Below, in pieces: positions 32,854 to 40,465 of a stretch of 40,465 nt of DNA. Source of the stretch: Hyphomicrobiales bacterium (lineage in GTDB: Bacteria > Pseudomonadota > Alphaproteobacteria > Rhizobiales > Beijerinckiaceae); contig CANGSG010000002.1 of NCBI GenBank assembly GCA_947456435.1, positions 1 to 40,465 of the forward strand, given 5' to 3'. Position numbers and translations under genes: made by a program. The first letter of the stretch is position 1. Every line of letters starts with the position of its first letter. The notes under the pieces are model-generated. The model saw only the letters and a program-made list of their open reading frames with translations, was not told the origin of the DNA and made no database searches.

Positions 32854-33736
32854 TAAAATCCTGTTCCGGCATAAAGTTGAGCATCGCCTGTTCACTCTGG
32901 GGGTGTGGCTTGCCAATCATGTGCCTGCTCGGTGGATCGATGGCCTGTCCGCGGCATTATGGCGCCTAGTTGCGCCGCGCCTTCACCGGCATCGGCGGGC
33001 GATGAAAAATCTTGAAGCGGCGATGCCGGAATTATCTGCCTTAGAGCGCGCCGCCCTTCTTGATCGGATGTGGGACAATCTCGGGCGCACCGCTATAGAA
33101 GCCGTGGCGCTTCAACAGATTGCTGATGATCCGCATGCGGTGACTTATAATTTTTCTGATGATGTACTCGCCATCATGCAAAGCGAACAGCCGGCTATTT
33201 TTGTTGGGCTTCATGCGGGCAATTGGGAAGTCCCTGCGATTGCCGCGGAAAGATTTGGTAAGCCCTTGATGGGAGTTTATCAAAAAATTCTCAATCCGCT
33301 TGTCGATGAAGATGTTCATCAATTGCGTGCACACTTTTATAAAGGCGGACTATATTCAAAAGGTCTTGAGACGATTACCAAAGTGAGGCGGGGGCTCTCG
33401 CAAGGCTATTCGGTTGCGATTATGGCTGATCTCAGAGATTCTCATGGTGTTTTTGTTGATTTCTTTCAACTGCCAACGAGTGTGACGACTTTTCCTGCAT
33501 TATTATCGCGGCTTTATAATACCCCGATTGTCGCCATTCGCGCGATTAGAACCGATTGTCGGAAATTCCGAATTGATGCGGTGAGATTGGACCTTCAACG
33601 TCTTCCGAGCCGCGATGATGAAATTCTTGAAACAACGCGTCGTATTCAAAATCAGTTCGAACGCTGGATACGGGAAGAACCCTCTTTGTGGCTTTGGGGT
33701 CACCGGCGGTGGAACCTCGACGCGCTTAAGAAATAA
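32846..33736 (+). CDS. Lipid A late acyltransferase family protein (LpxL/HtrB-like)
   Basis: A 296-residue member of the Kdo2-lipid A lauroyl/myristoyl acyltransferase family. The catalytic H-x4-E dyad is present in GLHAGNWEV (His123, Glu128), and the later SVAIMADLRDSHGVFVDFF and FPALLSRLYNTPIVAI correspond to conserved blocks of the family. An N-terminal hydrophobic helix is expected near 15-35 (TLGVWLANHVPARWIDGL). The start is the ATG at 32846 within the last codons of the exporter gene; the frame opens at 32819. Acyl chain and acceptor cannot be told. Confidence 0.86.
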   Translation: MPDKILFRHKVEHRLFTLGVWLANHVPARWIDGLSAALWRLVAPRLHRHRRAMKNLEAAMPELSALERAALLDRMWDNLGRTAIEAVALQQIADDPHAVTYNFSDDVLAIMQSEQPAIFVGLHAGNWEVPAIAAERFGKPLMGVYQKILNPLVDEDVHQLRAHFYKGGLYSKGLETITKVRRGLSQGYSVAIMADLRDSHGVFVDFFQLPTSVTTFPALLSRLYNTPIVAIRAIRTDCRKFRIDAVRLDLQRLPSRDDEILETTRRIQNQFERWIREEPSLWLWGHRRWNLDALKK

Positions 33737-33770
33737 TAACCACAATATTTTTTTGTAGTAGTTCTTAGTT

Positions 33771-35264
33771 TTATGGGCAGCTTTCACCCAACGGGGGAAG
33801 ATATGAAATGTGCCCCGGCCAGAAATCAGCGTTGCGTCCCAAGAGTGATGCGATCTTGATGGGTTCGAGCCTATTGGGACAAAGGCGCGGGAAGAATTTT
33901 TTCATATCCGCGCCTTCATCGAGACTGACCGCAATGGCACCGGCTTTTTCACAATCAGCAATATGGTTTTTCGTTCCCCAAGGCGTTGGAGGTATTTCGA
34001 GCATGAGGGGCTTTGACGGGAGCCAGAGAAAGGGTGAGGCGCCGATCTTCTGTTCATTGATAATGACGCAAGCAAGCGGCTTAGACTGTTGCCTGCTCCA
34101 CATATTTTGAATTTGGGTCGCAAGGGGTTTGGTATTCGAAAAGAATGCCTCATGCGGGCGCGCTATCAGATCTCCCAGACTGAGATAAATCCAAAATAGA
34201 GCGAAGAGCGCGGTCATGCCGGTAATTGCCATCTTATTCAATTGCGTTGATGCTTTGAGCGTCGCGTTCGAACCCAATGTGCCAAGGCCGATCGCGATGG
34301 CGGGGCCCAGCGGCAAGAGCCACAGTGCTTTCACAAATTGCCCCGTCACAAGGCTTGCGGCGATGAGCCCAATCAGAGGCGCCAGAACAATGATTTGACC
34401 TATTTTATGAGGTTCATCCTTTTGGCGTTCTTTCAGTATCTTAAGTCCATTGATCTTTAACGCAGCGAGGGCGAGGAGCGGCGTCGCAATCACCGTGATC
34501 AACCCCCAGAAAAATCCCCATAGGCTCTCGAATAAATCGAGCTTTGTTGCCATTGGGGCAGAGTCAACGGCGCGCTTGAAGCTGGGCCAATCATTTGCGG
34601 AAAGCCATTGGAGATGCGGCGAAAATATTAGGAGGGCAACAAGAAGTGCCCCGTAGCTTTTTACTTCGAAGAATGTCGATCGATAGCGGGGGATGATGAG
34701 TGCTAATGCGATGAGAGGTATGAGTGCAAAAATAATTTCATATTTTGCGAGAAGTCCTAGACTTATGGCTAGCCCGAGACTCAGGTTAGATTTTAAGCTT
34801 CGTGTTTCAAGATAGTGGTACCCATAATACAGTGTCGCGGCTATGAAGGGTGCAAGCACCGTATTATGATTGAGTTGAAGCGCGTAGAACGATGCAAGCG
34901 GCGACGTCAAAAAAAGAACCAGCGCCAATCGGGCCGCATTGTTGCCAGCGATTTCGGAGGCTGTTCTCCAAATAAAGAAGGCCGTTGAGAGTGTTATGAT
35001 CTGGCTGAGGAGCAATAGGGAGAGGATCGAGAGCGGCCCTGGAATAAAGATAAGATAAATGAGCCAAGTGAGAAGCGGCGGATGCTTCCAGTAACCGAAG
35101 GCGAGATCATGCGTCCAAAAGGCCGCCTCAAGGGTGTCGACATGGAGATTGCCGAGAACGATGCTCGGGATGACCCACCACAGAAGCGCATTGAAGGCCA
35201 GTAAGCCTGTTGCCTCTCTGAAAAAAGGCAAGATGGCGGACCTCTGGGATGTGGAGAGCGGCAT
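33771..35264 (-). CDS. GT39/ArnT-like membrane glycosyltransferase
   Basis: A 497-residue integral membrane protein with about ten or eleven hydrophobic segments. The first periplasmic loop carries D43-T-L-E46 and, a little later, GYWKHPPLLTW, the acidic and HPP features of lipid-linked sugar transferases of the PMT/ArnT/Dpm-dependent type (GT39/GT83). Such enzymes move a sugar from a polyprenyl phosphate donor to lipid A or another periplasmic acceptor. It converges with the acyltransferase gene with a 34-bp gap and diverges from the GT4 gene. Donor and acceptor are not identifiable. Confidence 0.83.
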   Translation of the reverse strand: MPLSTSQRSAILPFFREATGLLAFNALLWWVIPSIVLGNLHVDTLEAAFWTHDLAFGYWKHPPLLTWLIYLIFIPGPLSILSLLLLSQIITLSTAFFIWRTASEIAGNNAARLALVLFLTSPLASFYALQLNHNTVLAPFIAATLYYGYHYLETRSLKSNLSLGLAISLGLLAKYEIIFALIPLIALALIIPRYRSTFFEVKSYGALLVALLIFSPHLQWLSANDWPSFKRAVDSAPMATKLDLFESLWGFFWGLITVIATPLLALAALKINGLKILKERQKDEPHKIGQIIVLAPLIGLIAASLVTGQFVKALWLLPLGPAIAIGLGTLGSNATLKASTQLNKMAITGMTALFALFWIYLSLGDLIARPHEAFFSNTKPLATQIQNMWSRQQSKPLACVIINEQKIGASPFLWLPSKPLMLEIPPTPWGTKNHIADCEKAGAIAVSLDEGADMKKFFPRLCPNRLEPIKIASLLGRNADFWPGHISYLPPLGESCP

Positions 35265-35449
35265 TGGCTGATGGAACTCGATGATAGTGTTGGTCGTCTA
35301 GCACAGAATAGGGGGCTTCGTTCAATGAGATTGAGCTATTCTTGTGGGCGCATTCCTCCGGGCGTGGTTCTGTTGATTTGGCAGCGGGAGGGGGATCGGG
35401 TAATCCCGGATCAGATTTGTTTTGAATTTCGACGAGGGAGAGCCTGAGC

Positions 35450-36661
35450 GTGACGACTGCTGAGGGCAAAATCACTGCGGAATTAGTGTCCTCCCTGAAA
35501 GGCCGCACGATTTTGCAGATCATTCCGCGGCTTGATGCCGGGGGCGCCGAGCGAACGACGGTTGATATTGCCGAGGCCTTGGCTGCGGTGGGCGCCCGCG
35601 CGCTAGTTGCCACGGAAGGGGGGCGTCTAGCCTCCGAGCTCCAAGCGAAGGGCGGCGTTATCATTCCTTTCCCGGCGGGCACGAAAAACCCGCTCACCAT
35701 GATTAAAAATATTGGCCGACTTCGCATGTTGTGCGCGCAGGAAAAAGTAGATCTCATTCATGCGCGCTCGAGGGCCCCCGCTTGGAGTGCTTTATTTACC
35801 GCGCGACAGATCGGCATTCCTTTCGTTACGACCTACCACGGCAGTTATTCGGGTTCGTCATTTTTAAAGGTTTTTTATAATTCTGTTATGGCGCGCGGCG
35901 ATATTGTGATCGCGAATTCGCATTACACGGCGTCCCTAATCGAAAGACTTCATCCCTTTGCGGGCAATAAGGTATATGTCATTCATCGGGGTACGGATCT
36001 GATTCGATTTTCACAAGAAGCTATATCTTCTGAACGGCGAACCGCTTTACGTCAGGCATGGCGTGTTGAACCAGGTCGCCCGATCATCCTACTTGCAGCG
36101 CGTTTGACAGGTTGGAAGGGGCAACGTGTTTTGATCCGCGCGGCGCGGCGGCTCATCGATCTGGGGGTGAAAGATTTTACCGTTGTCCTCGCGGGTGACG
36201 CGCAGGGGCGTGACGCCTATGTCGACGAGTTGCAAGAGCTGATCCGCAGGCTCGATCTTCAGGATCATATTCGGCTTGTGGGTCATTGCGCTGACATGCC
36301 CGCCGCTTTTTCGTTGGCAGATGTGGTTGCGGTGCCTTCGACAGAGCCAGAAGCCTTTGGTCGATCAGCGGTCGAAGCACAGGCGCTGGGAACACCGGTT
36401 ATCGTCTCTGATCTTGGTGCGGTGCCCGAGACGGTGCTCGCTCCTCCAGATTGTGAAGACATAGCGCGGACGGGATGGCGGGTCCCGCCAGGTGACGACA
36501 AGGCTTTAGCACACGCTTTGGCCGATGTTTTTTCACTGACAACTGATGCGAAGGCTGCGCTAGGGTCCCGCGCCGGCGCCCATGTGGAGGCGCATTTTTC
36601 GCTCGCGAAGATGACGAGTGAGACGCTTCGCTCCTACTGCCAACTCTTGGCCGGCCGGTAG
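35450..36661 (+). CDS. GT4-family glycosyltransferase
   Basis: A 403-residue GT-B fold glycosyltransferase. The N-terminal domain has the donor-side loop LDAGGAERTTVDIA near residue 25; the C-terminal domain shows VILLAARLTGWKGQ-like start of the second Rossmann fold (PIILLAARLTGWKGQRVLI) and the E-x7-E element EPEAFGRSAVEAQALGTPVI, hallmark of retaining GT4 enzymes. Nucleotide-sugar donor and acceptor unknown; the neighbours suggest LPS or other envelope glycan synthesis. The start is GTG at 35450, with GAGGGAG upstream. Confidence 0.88.
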   Translation: MTTAEGKITAELVSSLKGRTILQIIPRLDAGGAERTTVDIAEALAAVGARALVATEGGRLASELQAKGGVIIPFPAGTKNPLTMIKNIGRLRMLCAQEKVDLIHARSRAPAWSALFTARQIGIPFVTTYHGSYSGSSFLKVFYNSVMARGDIVIANSHYTASLIERLHPFAGNKVYVIHRGTDLIRFSQEAISSERRTALRQAWRVEPGRPIILLAARLTGWKGQRVLIRAARRLIDLGVKDFTVVLAGDAQGRDAYVDELQELIRRLDLQDHIRLVGHCADMPAAFSLADVVAVPSTEPEAFGRSAVEAQALGTPVIVSDLGAVPETVLAPPDCEDIARTGWRVPPGDDKALAHALADVFSLTTDAKAALGSRAGAHVEAHFSLAKMTSETLRSYCQLLAGR

Positions 36662-37031
36662 ATCGAGTTTCGGCTCAAACCTGCAGCGATCACGCCAACA
36701 GCACCCCCTAGAGTTGCGCAATTCCGTGGCGGGGCCTTTGCGGACGAAGTGAGATCGGTAGCGCTTTTGGGTTCAAATCTGCCCAAAATAGATAAAAAAC
36801 GCCAAATTTAGACTTCATTAAGAAGTAAAATTATCCATATTTTTCAATGACTTGATCAAATAACAACCGCTGATTGTGGCACAATCGCCACACCTCCCCG
36901 CAAAGCACCCGCAAACTGCAACTTAAGGTTGTATTCCTGAGCGTATTCCCTCATTTTCCCATGGTCGAAACGGCGGTGGATCGGGTCTTGCGTACCACCG
37001 TCACTTTTTAAAACAGAAATGGATAGCGATC
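36662..37031 (+). promoter_or_regulatory. 370-bp leader region of the porin gene
   Basis: No gene is visible. The region becomes AT-rich from about 36780. It holds nested inverted repeats at 36872-36892 (GATTGT-GGC-ACAATC and TGTGGC-ACAATC-GCCACA sharing bases), which could be an operator. A hairpin follows at 36974-37000 (CGGTGG / CCACCG, 15-nt loop) with TCACTTTTT directly after it, about 25 bp before the start codon, possibly a leader attenuator or stability element. I could not place a confident -35/-10. Confidence 0.45.
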
Positions 37032-38063
37032 ATGAAGCTTTCTTCACTCCTCCTCTCGTCAGCAGCCCTCATCGTTGCTGGCTCGGCATACGCTGCCGAC
37101 CTCCCTGCCAAGAAGGGCGCTCCGGCTGCCAAGGCTGCCACTGGCTGCCCCGCTTTCGGCGCTGGCTACTTCCAGATTCCTGGCGGCGAAACCTGCATTA
37201 AGTTCTCAGGTTATGTTCGTGCAGACTTCGGTATGCGTTCGGCAACGAATTCGACCAATATGATGAATGGTCGTGCCCAGCTTGCGGTCGATGCTGCGAA
37301 CAACTCAGATATCGGTGCAATCAAGTCGTCGTTTGCTCTTAACAACACTGCGACAGGTCTCGAGTGGGCAAACCTTCAGGCTGGTGGGTTCACTGCAGGC
37401 TTGAAGTACTCGGAACTCGATTTTGATCAAGGCACACTCTCCCAGCAGATTGGTGGTTCATACACAGTGAACACGCTGCTCTACACAGCGGCCCTTGGTT
37501 CGTCGTCATTGTCGGTTGGCGTTGAAAGCAACGCTTCAGCAACCGCCGGATCATACGAAACATATCGTCCAGATCTCGTTGCTTCATTGTCAACGACCGC
37601 CGGCCCTGCATCTTTGAGCATTGCTGCCGCTTCAACAGCCCCGCGTTCGGGTGGTACAACGACTGGCACCGAGGGCCAGGGTTATGCTGTAACAGCGCTT
37701 GCTAAACTTAATGCAGGCCCTGCTACCGTAGCGGTTTACGGCGGCTATGCTTATGGCGCATCTAGGTCAGTTGCAGTTTCGGGTGACGATACAACCGATT
37801 ACAATGGTTCAAATTACTCGAAGACATCAGCTCTTGGCGTAAAGGCTTCTTTGCCAGTCGGTAACGGTAAGGTAAATCTCCTCGCCGGTCAGGAAGTAAC
37901 AAGAGCTGCAGCTGATACAGCTGATACGACAACGACTCGCTACGCTGCTCAGTACGCAATCACCGTTGCAAAAGGCCTGACAGTAACTCCTGAAATTGCT
38001 TCGTCGACAACCTCAAGCGTTACGACGAATGGCGGCTACCTCCGCATTCAGCGCGATTTCTGA
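37032..38063 (+). CDS. Alphaproteobacterial porin (Porin_2/Omp2b type)
   Basis: A 343-residue outer-membrane beta-barrel protein. The signal peptide ends AYA before ADLPAKK (residue 22). After a Lys/Ala-rich stretch come the family's Cys pair and signature: GCPAFGAGYFQIPGGETCIKFSGYVRADFG spans about residues 38-67. The rest alternates in beta-strand pattern with Ser/Thr/Gly-rich loops, ending in the strand YLRIQRDF with the terminal Phe needed for BAM recognition. Codon use is biased toward frequent codons in the first part, as expected for a highly expressed protein. It is monocistronic, bounded by a strong terminator. Confidence 0.92.
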   Translation: MKLSSLLLSSAALIVAGSAYAADLPAKKGAPAAKAATGCPAFGAGYFQIPGGETCIKFSGYVRADFGMRSATNSTNMMNGRAQLAVDAANNSDIGAIKSSFALNNTATGLEWANLQAGGFTAGLKYSELDFDQGTLSQQIGGSYTVNTLLYTAALGSSSLSVGVESNASATAGSYETYRPDLVASLSTTAGPASLSIAAASTAPRSGGTTTGTEGQGYAVTALAKLNAGPATVAVYGGYAYGASRSVAVSGDDTTDYNGSNYSKTSALGVKASLPVGNGKVNLLAGQEVTRAAADTADTTTTRYAAQYAITVAKGLTVTPEIASSTTSSVTTNGGYLRIQRDF

Positions 38064-38085
38064 TCTAACGATTAGGTCGTAATAG

Positions 38086-38114
38086 AGCCCCGGCAGGAAA
38101 CTGCCGGGGCTTTT
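38086..38114 (+). terminator. Rho-independent terminator of the porin gene
   Basis: Perfect 11-bp stem AGCCCCGGCAG / CTGCCGGGGCT with a GAAA tetraloop, followed by TTTT. It lies 23 bases after the porin stop and only about 20 bases before the next ATG, so the following gene must have little promoter space. Confidence 0.92.
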
Positions 38115-38134
38115 GTTTATCACAAGGCCCGTTT

Positions 38135-40060
38135 ATGACTGCTGGTGACAGAACCGAACGCATCACACGTTTATTGAACGAAGCGGCACTGCTGCGTGGC
38201 AAGGGGCAATCAGATCAAGCCGCCACCCTTTACGAGGCCGCGCTGAAATATGAGCCCAAAAATCCAACAACTAATTTCGTTTATGCCGAGTTTCTGCTGG
38301 AGACGAATAAGCCAGAGCTGGCAAAGAAAGCATTTTTCAAATCTGTTATAAACGCGCGAATAGGCGAGCCTCACATTTATTCCTTCTTTCTAAATTATTC
38401 GAAATATTGGGATCTCGATGATCTCGCACCGTTCATTGATTTCGTTACGCAGACACCTAAGCTGGCCCACAGCCTTGTTGTAAAACTCATGCCAGCTCAA
38501 CAGATTTCAACGAGTCAAAAAATTCTCTCCGAAATTTCAAAAAAATTCCCAAAACGGGAAGAAGCAATTCTAATAGATTTAGAAATTTTGAGATATCAAA
38601 AGGACGCTAACCGATATCTTGAGCGATCTCGTTTGTTATGGGAAAAAAACACCAACAAATTAGAGTTCTTCTCACATTATTTAATTGCGCTTATTGAAAA
38701 TAATGAAAATCAATTGGCCTTAGATTCTATTGATAAATACATCAAATTGAGTGAATCTAACTATTTCTTAGATTTTAATCGTGCTGTTATTTTAAAAAAT
38801 TTGGGACGAATTGCCGATGCTAGTCTTCAGTACAAAAATTGCCTTTTAAAATACGGCCCGTCAAAAGATATATTTTATAACTTAGGAAACTGCCTCGAAA
38901 GTGGGGGGCATTTCAAAGAGGCGATTGACTCTTATAACAAAGCCCTCTCGATTGACGAGAATGATCCTAAAATATGGATTAATCTCGCTACGGCCTATAA
39001 TCATAGCGGGAAATTGGTAGAGGCAAAAGATTGTTTTAATAAAGTATTGAAAATAAAACCTACCTCTGCGGAGGCTATTAGCGGTTTAGCGCTTGTAGAC
39101 CTCACCCTAGGAAATTTTGAACAAGGATGGATTGGTTATGAGAAGCGGTGGTCGGATCCTCTTTTTATTAATGCCGAAAGAAAACAATCGAAGCCCTATC
39201 ATAAATTTTTTACCTATGTCGAAGAAAAGAAAAATCTAAAAAATAAATCTATATTGATAATTGCCGAACAAGGCGTCGGCGATGTCATTATGTTTCTCTC
39301 AACATTACCTGAATTGTTAACTCTATCAAAGACAGTCGCAATCATTCTCGATGGCCGTCTTGAAAAATTATTTAAAAACTCATTTCCGGGACTATCAATT
39401 TGTACCTACGATATGTTTCAACCACAACGCTGTATTGAATTTGATTTTACGATCCCCTCGGGCAGTTTAGGCTATCTCTTTCGCCAATCACATAATGAGT
39501 TTTCACGCGAACCGTTTCTCAGAGCATCCTCTCAGGCGCAGAAAAAAATTTCCACGATAATAGAAAGTCTCAAGATTAAACGACCGCGCGTGGGCCTCTC
39601 CTGGCGCGGAGGGACGAATGTTACGCGTGTACAGCATCGATCGATCAAATTGCAAGAATTGGAACCTATAGTTGCCTTAGAAGGCGTAGAATTTATAAAT
39701 ATTCAACATGGAGATGTCAGCTCAGAAATCGCAGCTTTTGAGCGCGCGACAGGCAAGGCAATCCACTCTCTTCCGCATTCCGATATGCGGGATTTTGACG
39801 ATTTGGCCGCAATCGTGGATCAAATGGATCTGATCATTACTGTACAAAACACAAATGTACATATCGCAGGTGCGATTGGAAAAGAATGTTGGACAATGGT
39901 GCCAGCATCGCCGGAATGGCGTTATGGTTATTCCGGCAAGAGAATGCCATGGTATAGCTCGGTCGAATTGTTTCGTCAAAATGAGGCCATGAATTGGACT
40001 GGCGTTATTGAACAAATTCGTGAACGTCTTGAGTTTTTAGTGTCAACTTTTAAACGTTGA
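38135..40060 (+). CDS. TPR-repeat glycosyltransferase fusion
   Basis: A 641-residue protein. TPR units are visible at about 8-75 (ALLRGKGQSDQAATLYEAAL) and 245-345 (CLESGGHFKEAIDSYNKALS, NHSGKLVEAKDCFNKVLKI), with a helical, less regular region between. The last ~260 residues have a GT-B/GT9-like domain: IIAEQGVGDVIMFLSTLPEL, GLSWRGGTNVTRVQHRSI near 486 and DDLAAIVDQMDLIITVQNTN near 555. This architecture is common in bacteria as OGT/heptosyltransferase-like enzymes that glycosylate proteins or glycans; the target is unknown. The 38500-39300 segment is markedly AT-rich (about 30-40% GC by eye), suggesting horizontal acquisition. Confidence 0.82.
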   Translation: MTAGDRTERITRLLNEAALLRGKGQSDQAATLYEAALKYEPKNPTTNFVYAEFLLETNKPELAKKAFFKSVINARIGEPHIYSFFLNYSKYWDLDDLAPFIDFVTQTPKLAHSLVVKLMPAQQISTSQKILSEISKKFPKREEAILIDLEILRYQKDANRYLERSRLLWEKNTNKLEFFSHYLIALIENNENQLALDSIDKYIKLSESNYFLDFNRAVILKNLGRIADASLQYKNCLLKYGPSKDIFYNLGNCLESGGHFKEAIDSYNKALSIDENDPKIWINLATAYNHSGKLVEAKDCFNKVLKIKPTSAEAISGLALVDLTLGNFEQGWIGYEKRWSDPLFINAERKQSKPYHKFFTYVEEKKNLKNKSILIIAEQGVGDVIMFLSTLPELLTLSKTVAIILDGRLEKLFKNSFPGLSICTYDMFQPQRCIEFDFTIPSGSLGYLFRQSHNEFSREPFLRASSQAQKKISTIIESLKIKRPRVGLSWRGGTNVTRVQHRSIKLQELEPIVALEGVEFINIQHGDVSSEIAAFERATGKAIHSLPHSDMRDFDDLAAIVDQMDLIITVQNTNVHIAGAIGKECWTMVPASPEWRYGYSGKRMPWYSSVELFRQNEAMNWTGVIEQIRERLEFLVSTFKR

Positions 40061-40070
40061 GGTAGTAGCA

Positions 40071-40465
40071 GTGTCAGTGGCGTTAGATATTTATATCGGC
40101 TTTGATCGAAATGAAATCGTATCTTATCATGTGCTTTGCCAAAGTATTTTGGAGAAATCATCTCGACCCGTTCGTTTCACGCCATTGAATTTACGTAATC
40201 TTTCGAGCTGCTTTTCAAGAGATCGAAATGCGCTTCAATCGACCGAGTTTTCCTTCTCCCGGTTTCTTGTACCTTATCTTTCTGGTTTCGCAGGTTGGTC
40301 GCTATTTCTCGATTGCGACATGCTCGCAATGACAGATTTTTCTGAATTATTTGATCTCGCAGACCCCACAAAGGCGGTGATGGTTTGTAAACATGATTAC
40401 CAACCAAAGGAAGACTCAAAATTTTTAGGACAGGTGCAAACAAAATATGAAAAGAAAAACTGGTC
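40071..40465 (+). CDS. Glycosyltransferase, GT8-like (3' end outside window)
   Basis: 131 residues are visible from a GTG at 40071 that has GAGG eight bases upstream (an in-frame GTG at 40077 is an alternative). The sequence DIYIGFDRNEIVSYHVLCQSI resembles the start of GT-A family 8-like transferases, and LFLDCDMLA gives a D81-C-D83 metal-binding motif at the right place. It begins 10 bases after the TPR-glycosyltransferase and is probably co-transcribed. The gene is cut by the window, so family and length remain provisional. Confidence 0.75.
   Translation, partial: MSVALDIYIGFDRNEIVSYHVLCQSILEKSSRPVRFTPLNLRNLSSCFSRDRNALQSTEFSFSRFLVPYLSGFAGWSLFLDCDMLAMTDFSELFDLADPTKAVMVCKHDYQPKEDSKFLGQVQTKYEKKNW

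Noticed and set aside
35128-35757. 209-codon minus-strand frame overlapping the GT39 and GT4 genes
   Set aside because: No domain, and it lies across two well-supported genes and their divergent intergenic region.
36765-36788. Inverted repeat TTTTGGG / CCCAAAA after the GT4 gene
   Set aside because: No T-run follows on the plus strand, so it is not a convincing terminator; no other function is indicated.
1-40465. CRISPR arrays, insertion sequences, tRNA or rRNA genes
   Set aside because: No regularly spaced repeats, transposase frames, att-like flanks or RNA gene signatures were seen on reading.

Overview
The window is an alphaproteobacterial chromosome segment of moderate GC. The porin at 37032-38063 belongs to the Porin_2/Omp2b type (signal peptide, paired Cys, GAGYFQIPG and GYVRADFG motifs, terminal Phe), which points to the Hyphomicrobiales (Rhizobiales) or close relatives. 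This is read from sequence motifs only. I saw no tRNA, rRNA, CRISPR array or insertion sequence.

Positions 1-25114 are a dense flagellar cluster. On the minus strand, a long run goes from a sigma54 enhancer-binding protein (FleT-like) through fliE-F-G-H-I-J and then fliK-L-M-N-O-P-Q-R-flhB. Three little-known genes follow: a Cys4 mini-protein, a membrane-anchored coiled-coil protein and a PDZ-like membrane protein. A separate minus-strand gene, flhA, runs off the left edge. Divergent from flhA is a plus-strand set: flgP-like lipoprotein, flgT, flgA, a small helical ORF and a DUF2802 protein. At the right end lie a second, divergent sigma54 activator (FleQ-like), fliS and a short FlgE-family protein. 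I find five good sigma54 -24/-12 elements, all with GG-N10-GC spacing. They lie upstream of flhA, flgP, fliK, fleT-like and the flgE-like gene, so the structural operons appear to be sigma54 classes driven by the two activators encoded among them. Gene order and the activator pair (one lacking an HTH, the other lacking an N-terminal sensor) resemble the fla1 system of Rhodobacter sphaeroides.

Positions 25115-31000 are accessory metabolism and transport. They hold a flagellar terminator, a PhnD-like binding protein coupled to a fatty-acid desaturase, and a plus-strand group of choline-sulfatase (betC), EamA/DMT permease and MFS permease.

Positions 31096-36661 are cell-envelope genes: an MsbA-type ABC exporter overlapping a lipid A acyltransferase-like gene, a convergent GT39/ArnT-like membrane glycosyltransferase, and a GT4 glycosyltransferase. 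After a 370-bp leader region with inverted repeats comes the porin with a strong terminator. The window ends with an AT-rich TPR-glycosyltransferase fusion and a truncated GT8-like glycosyltransferase, which look compositionally different from the rest.
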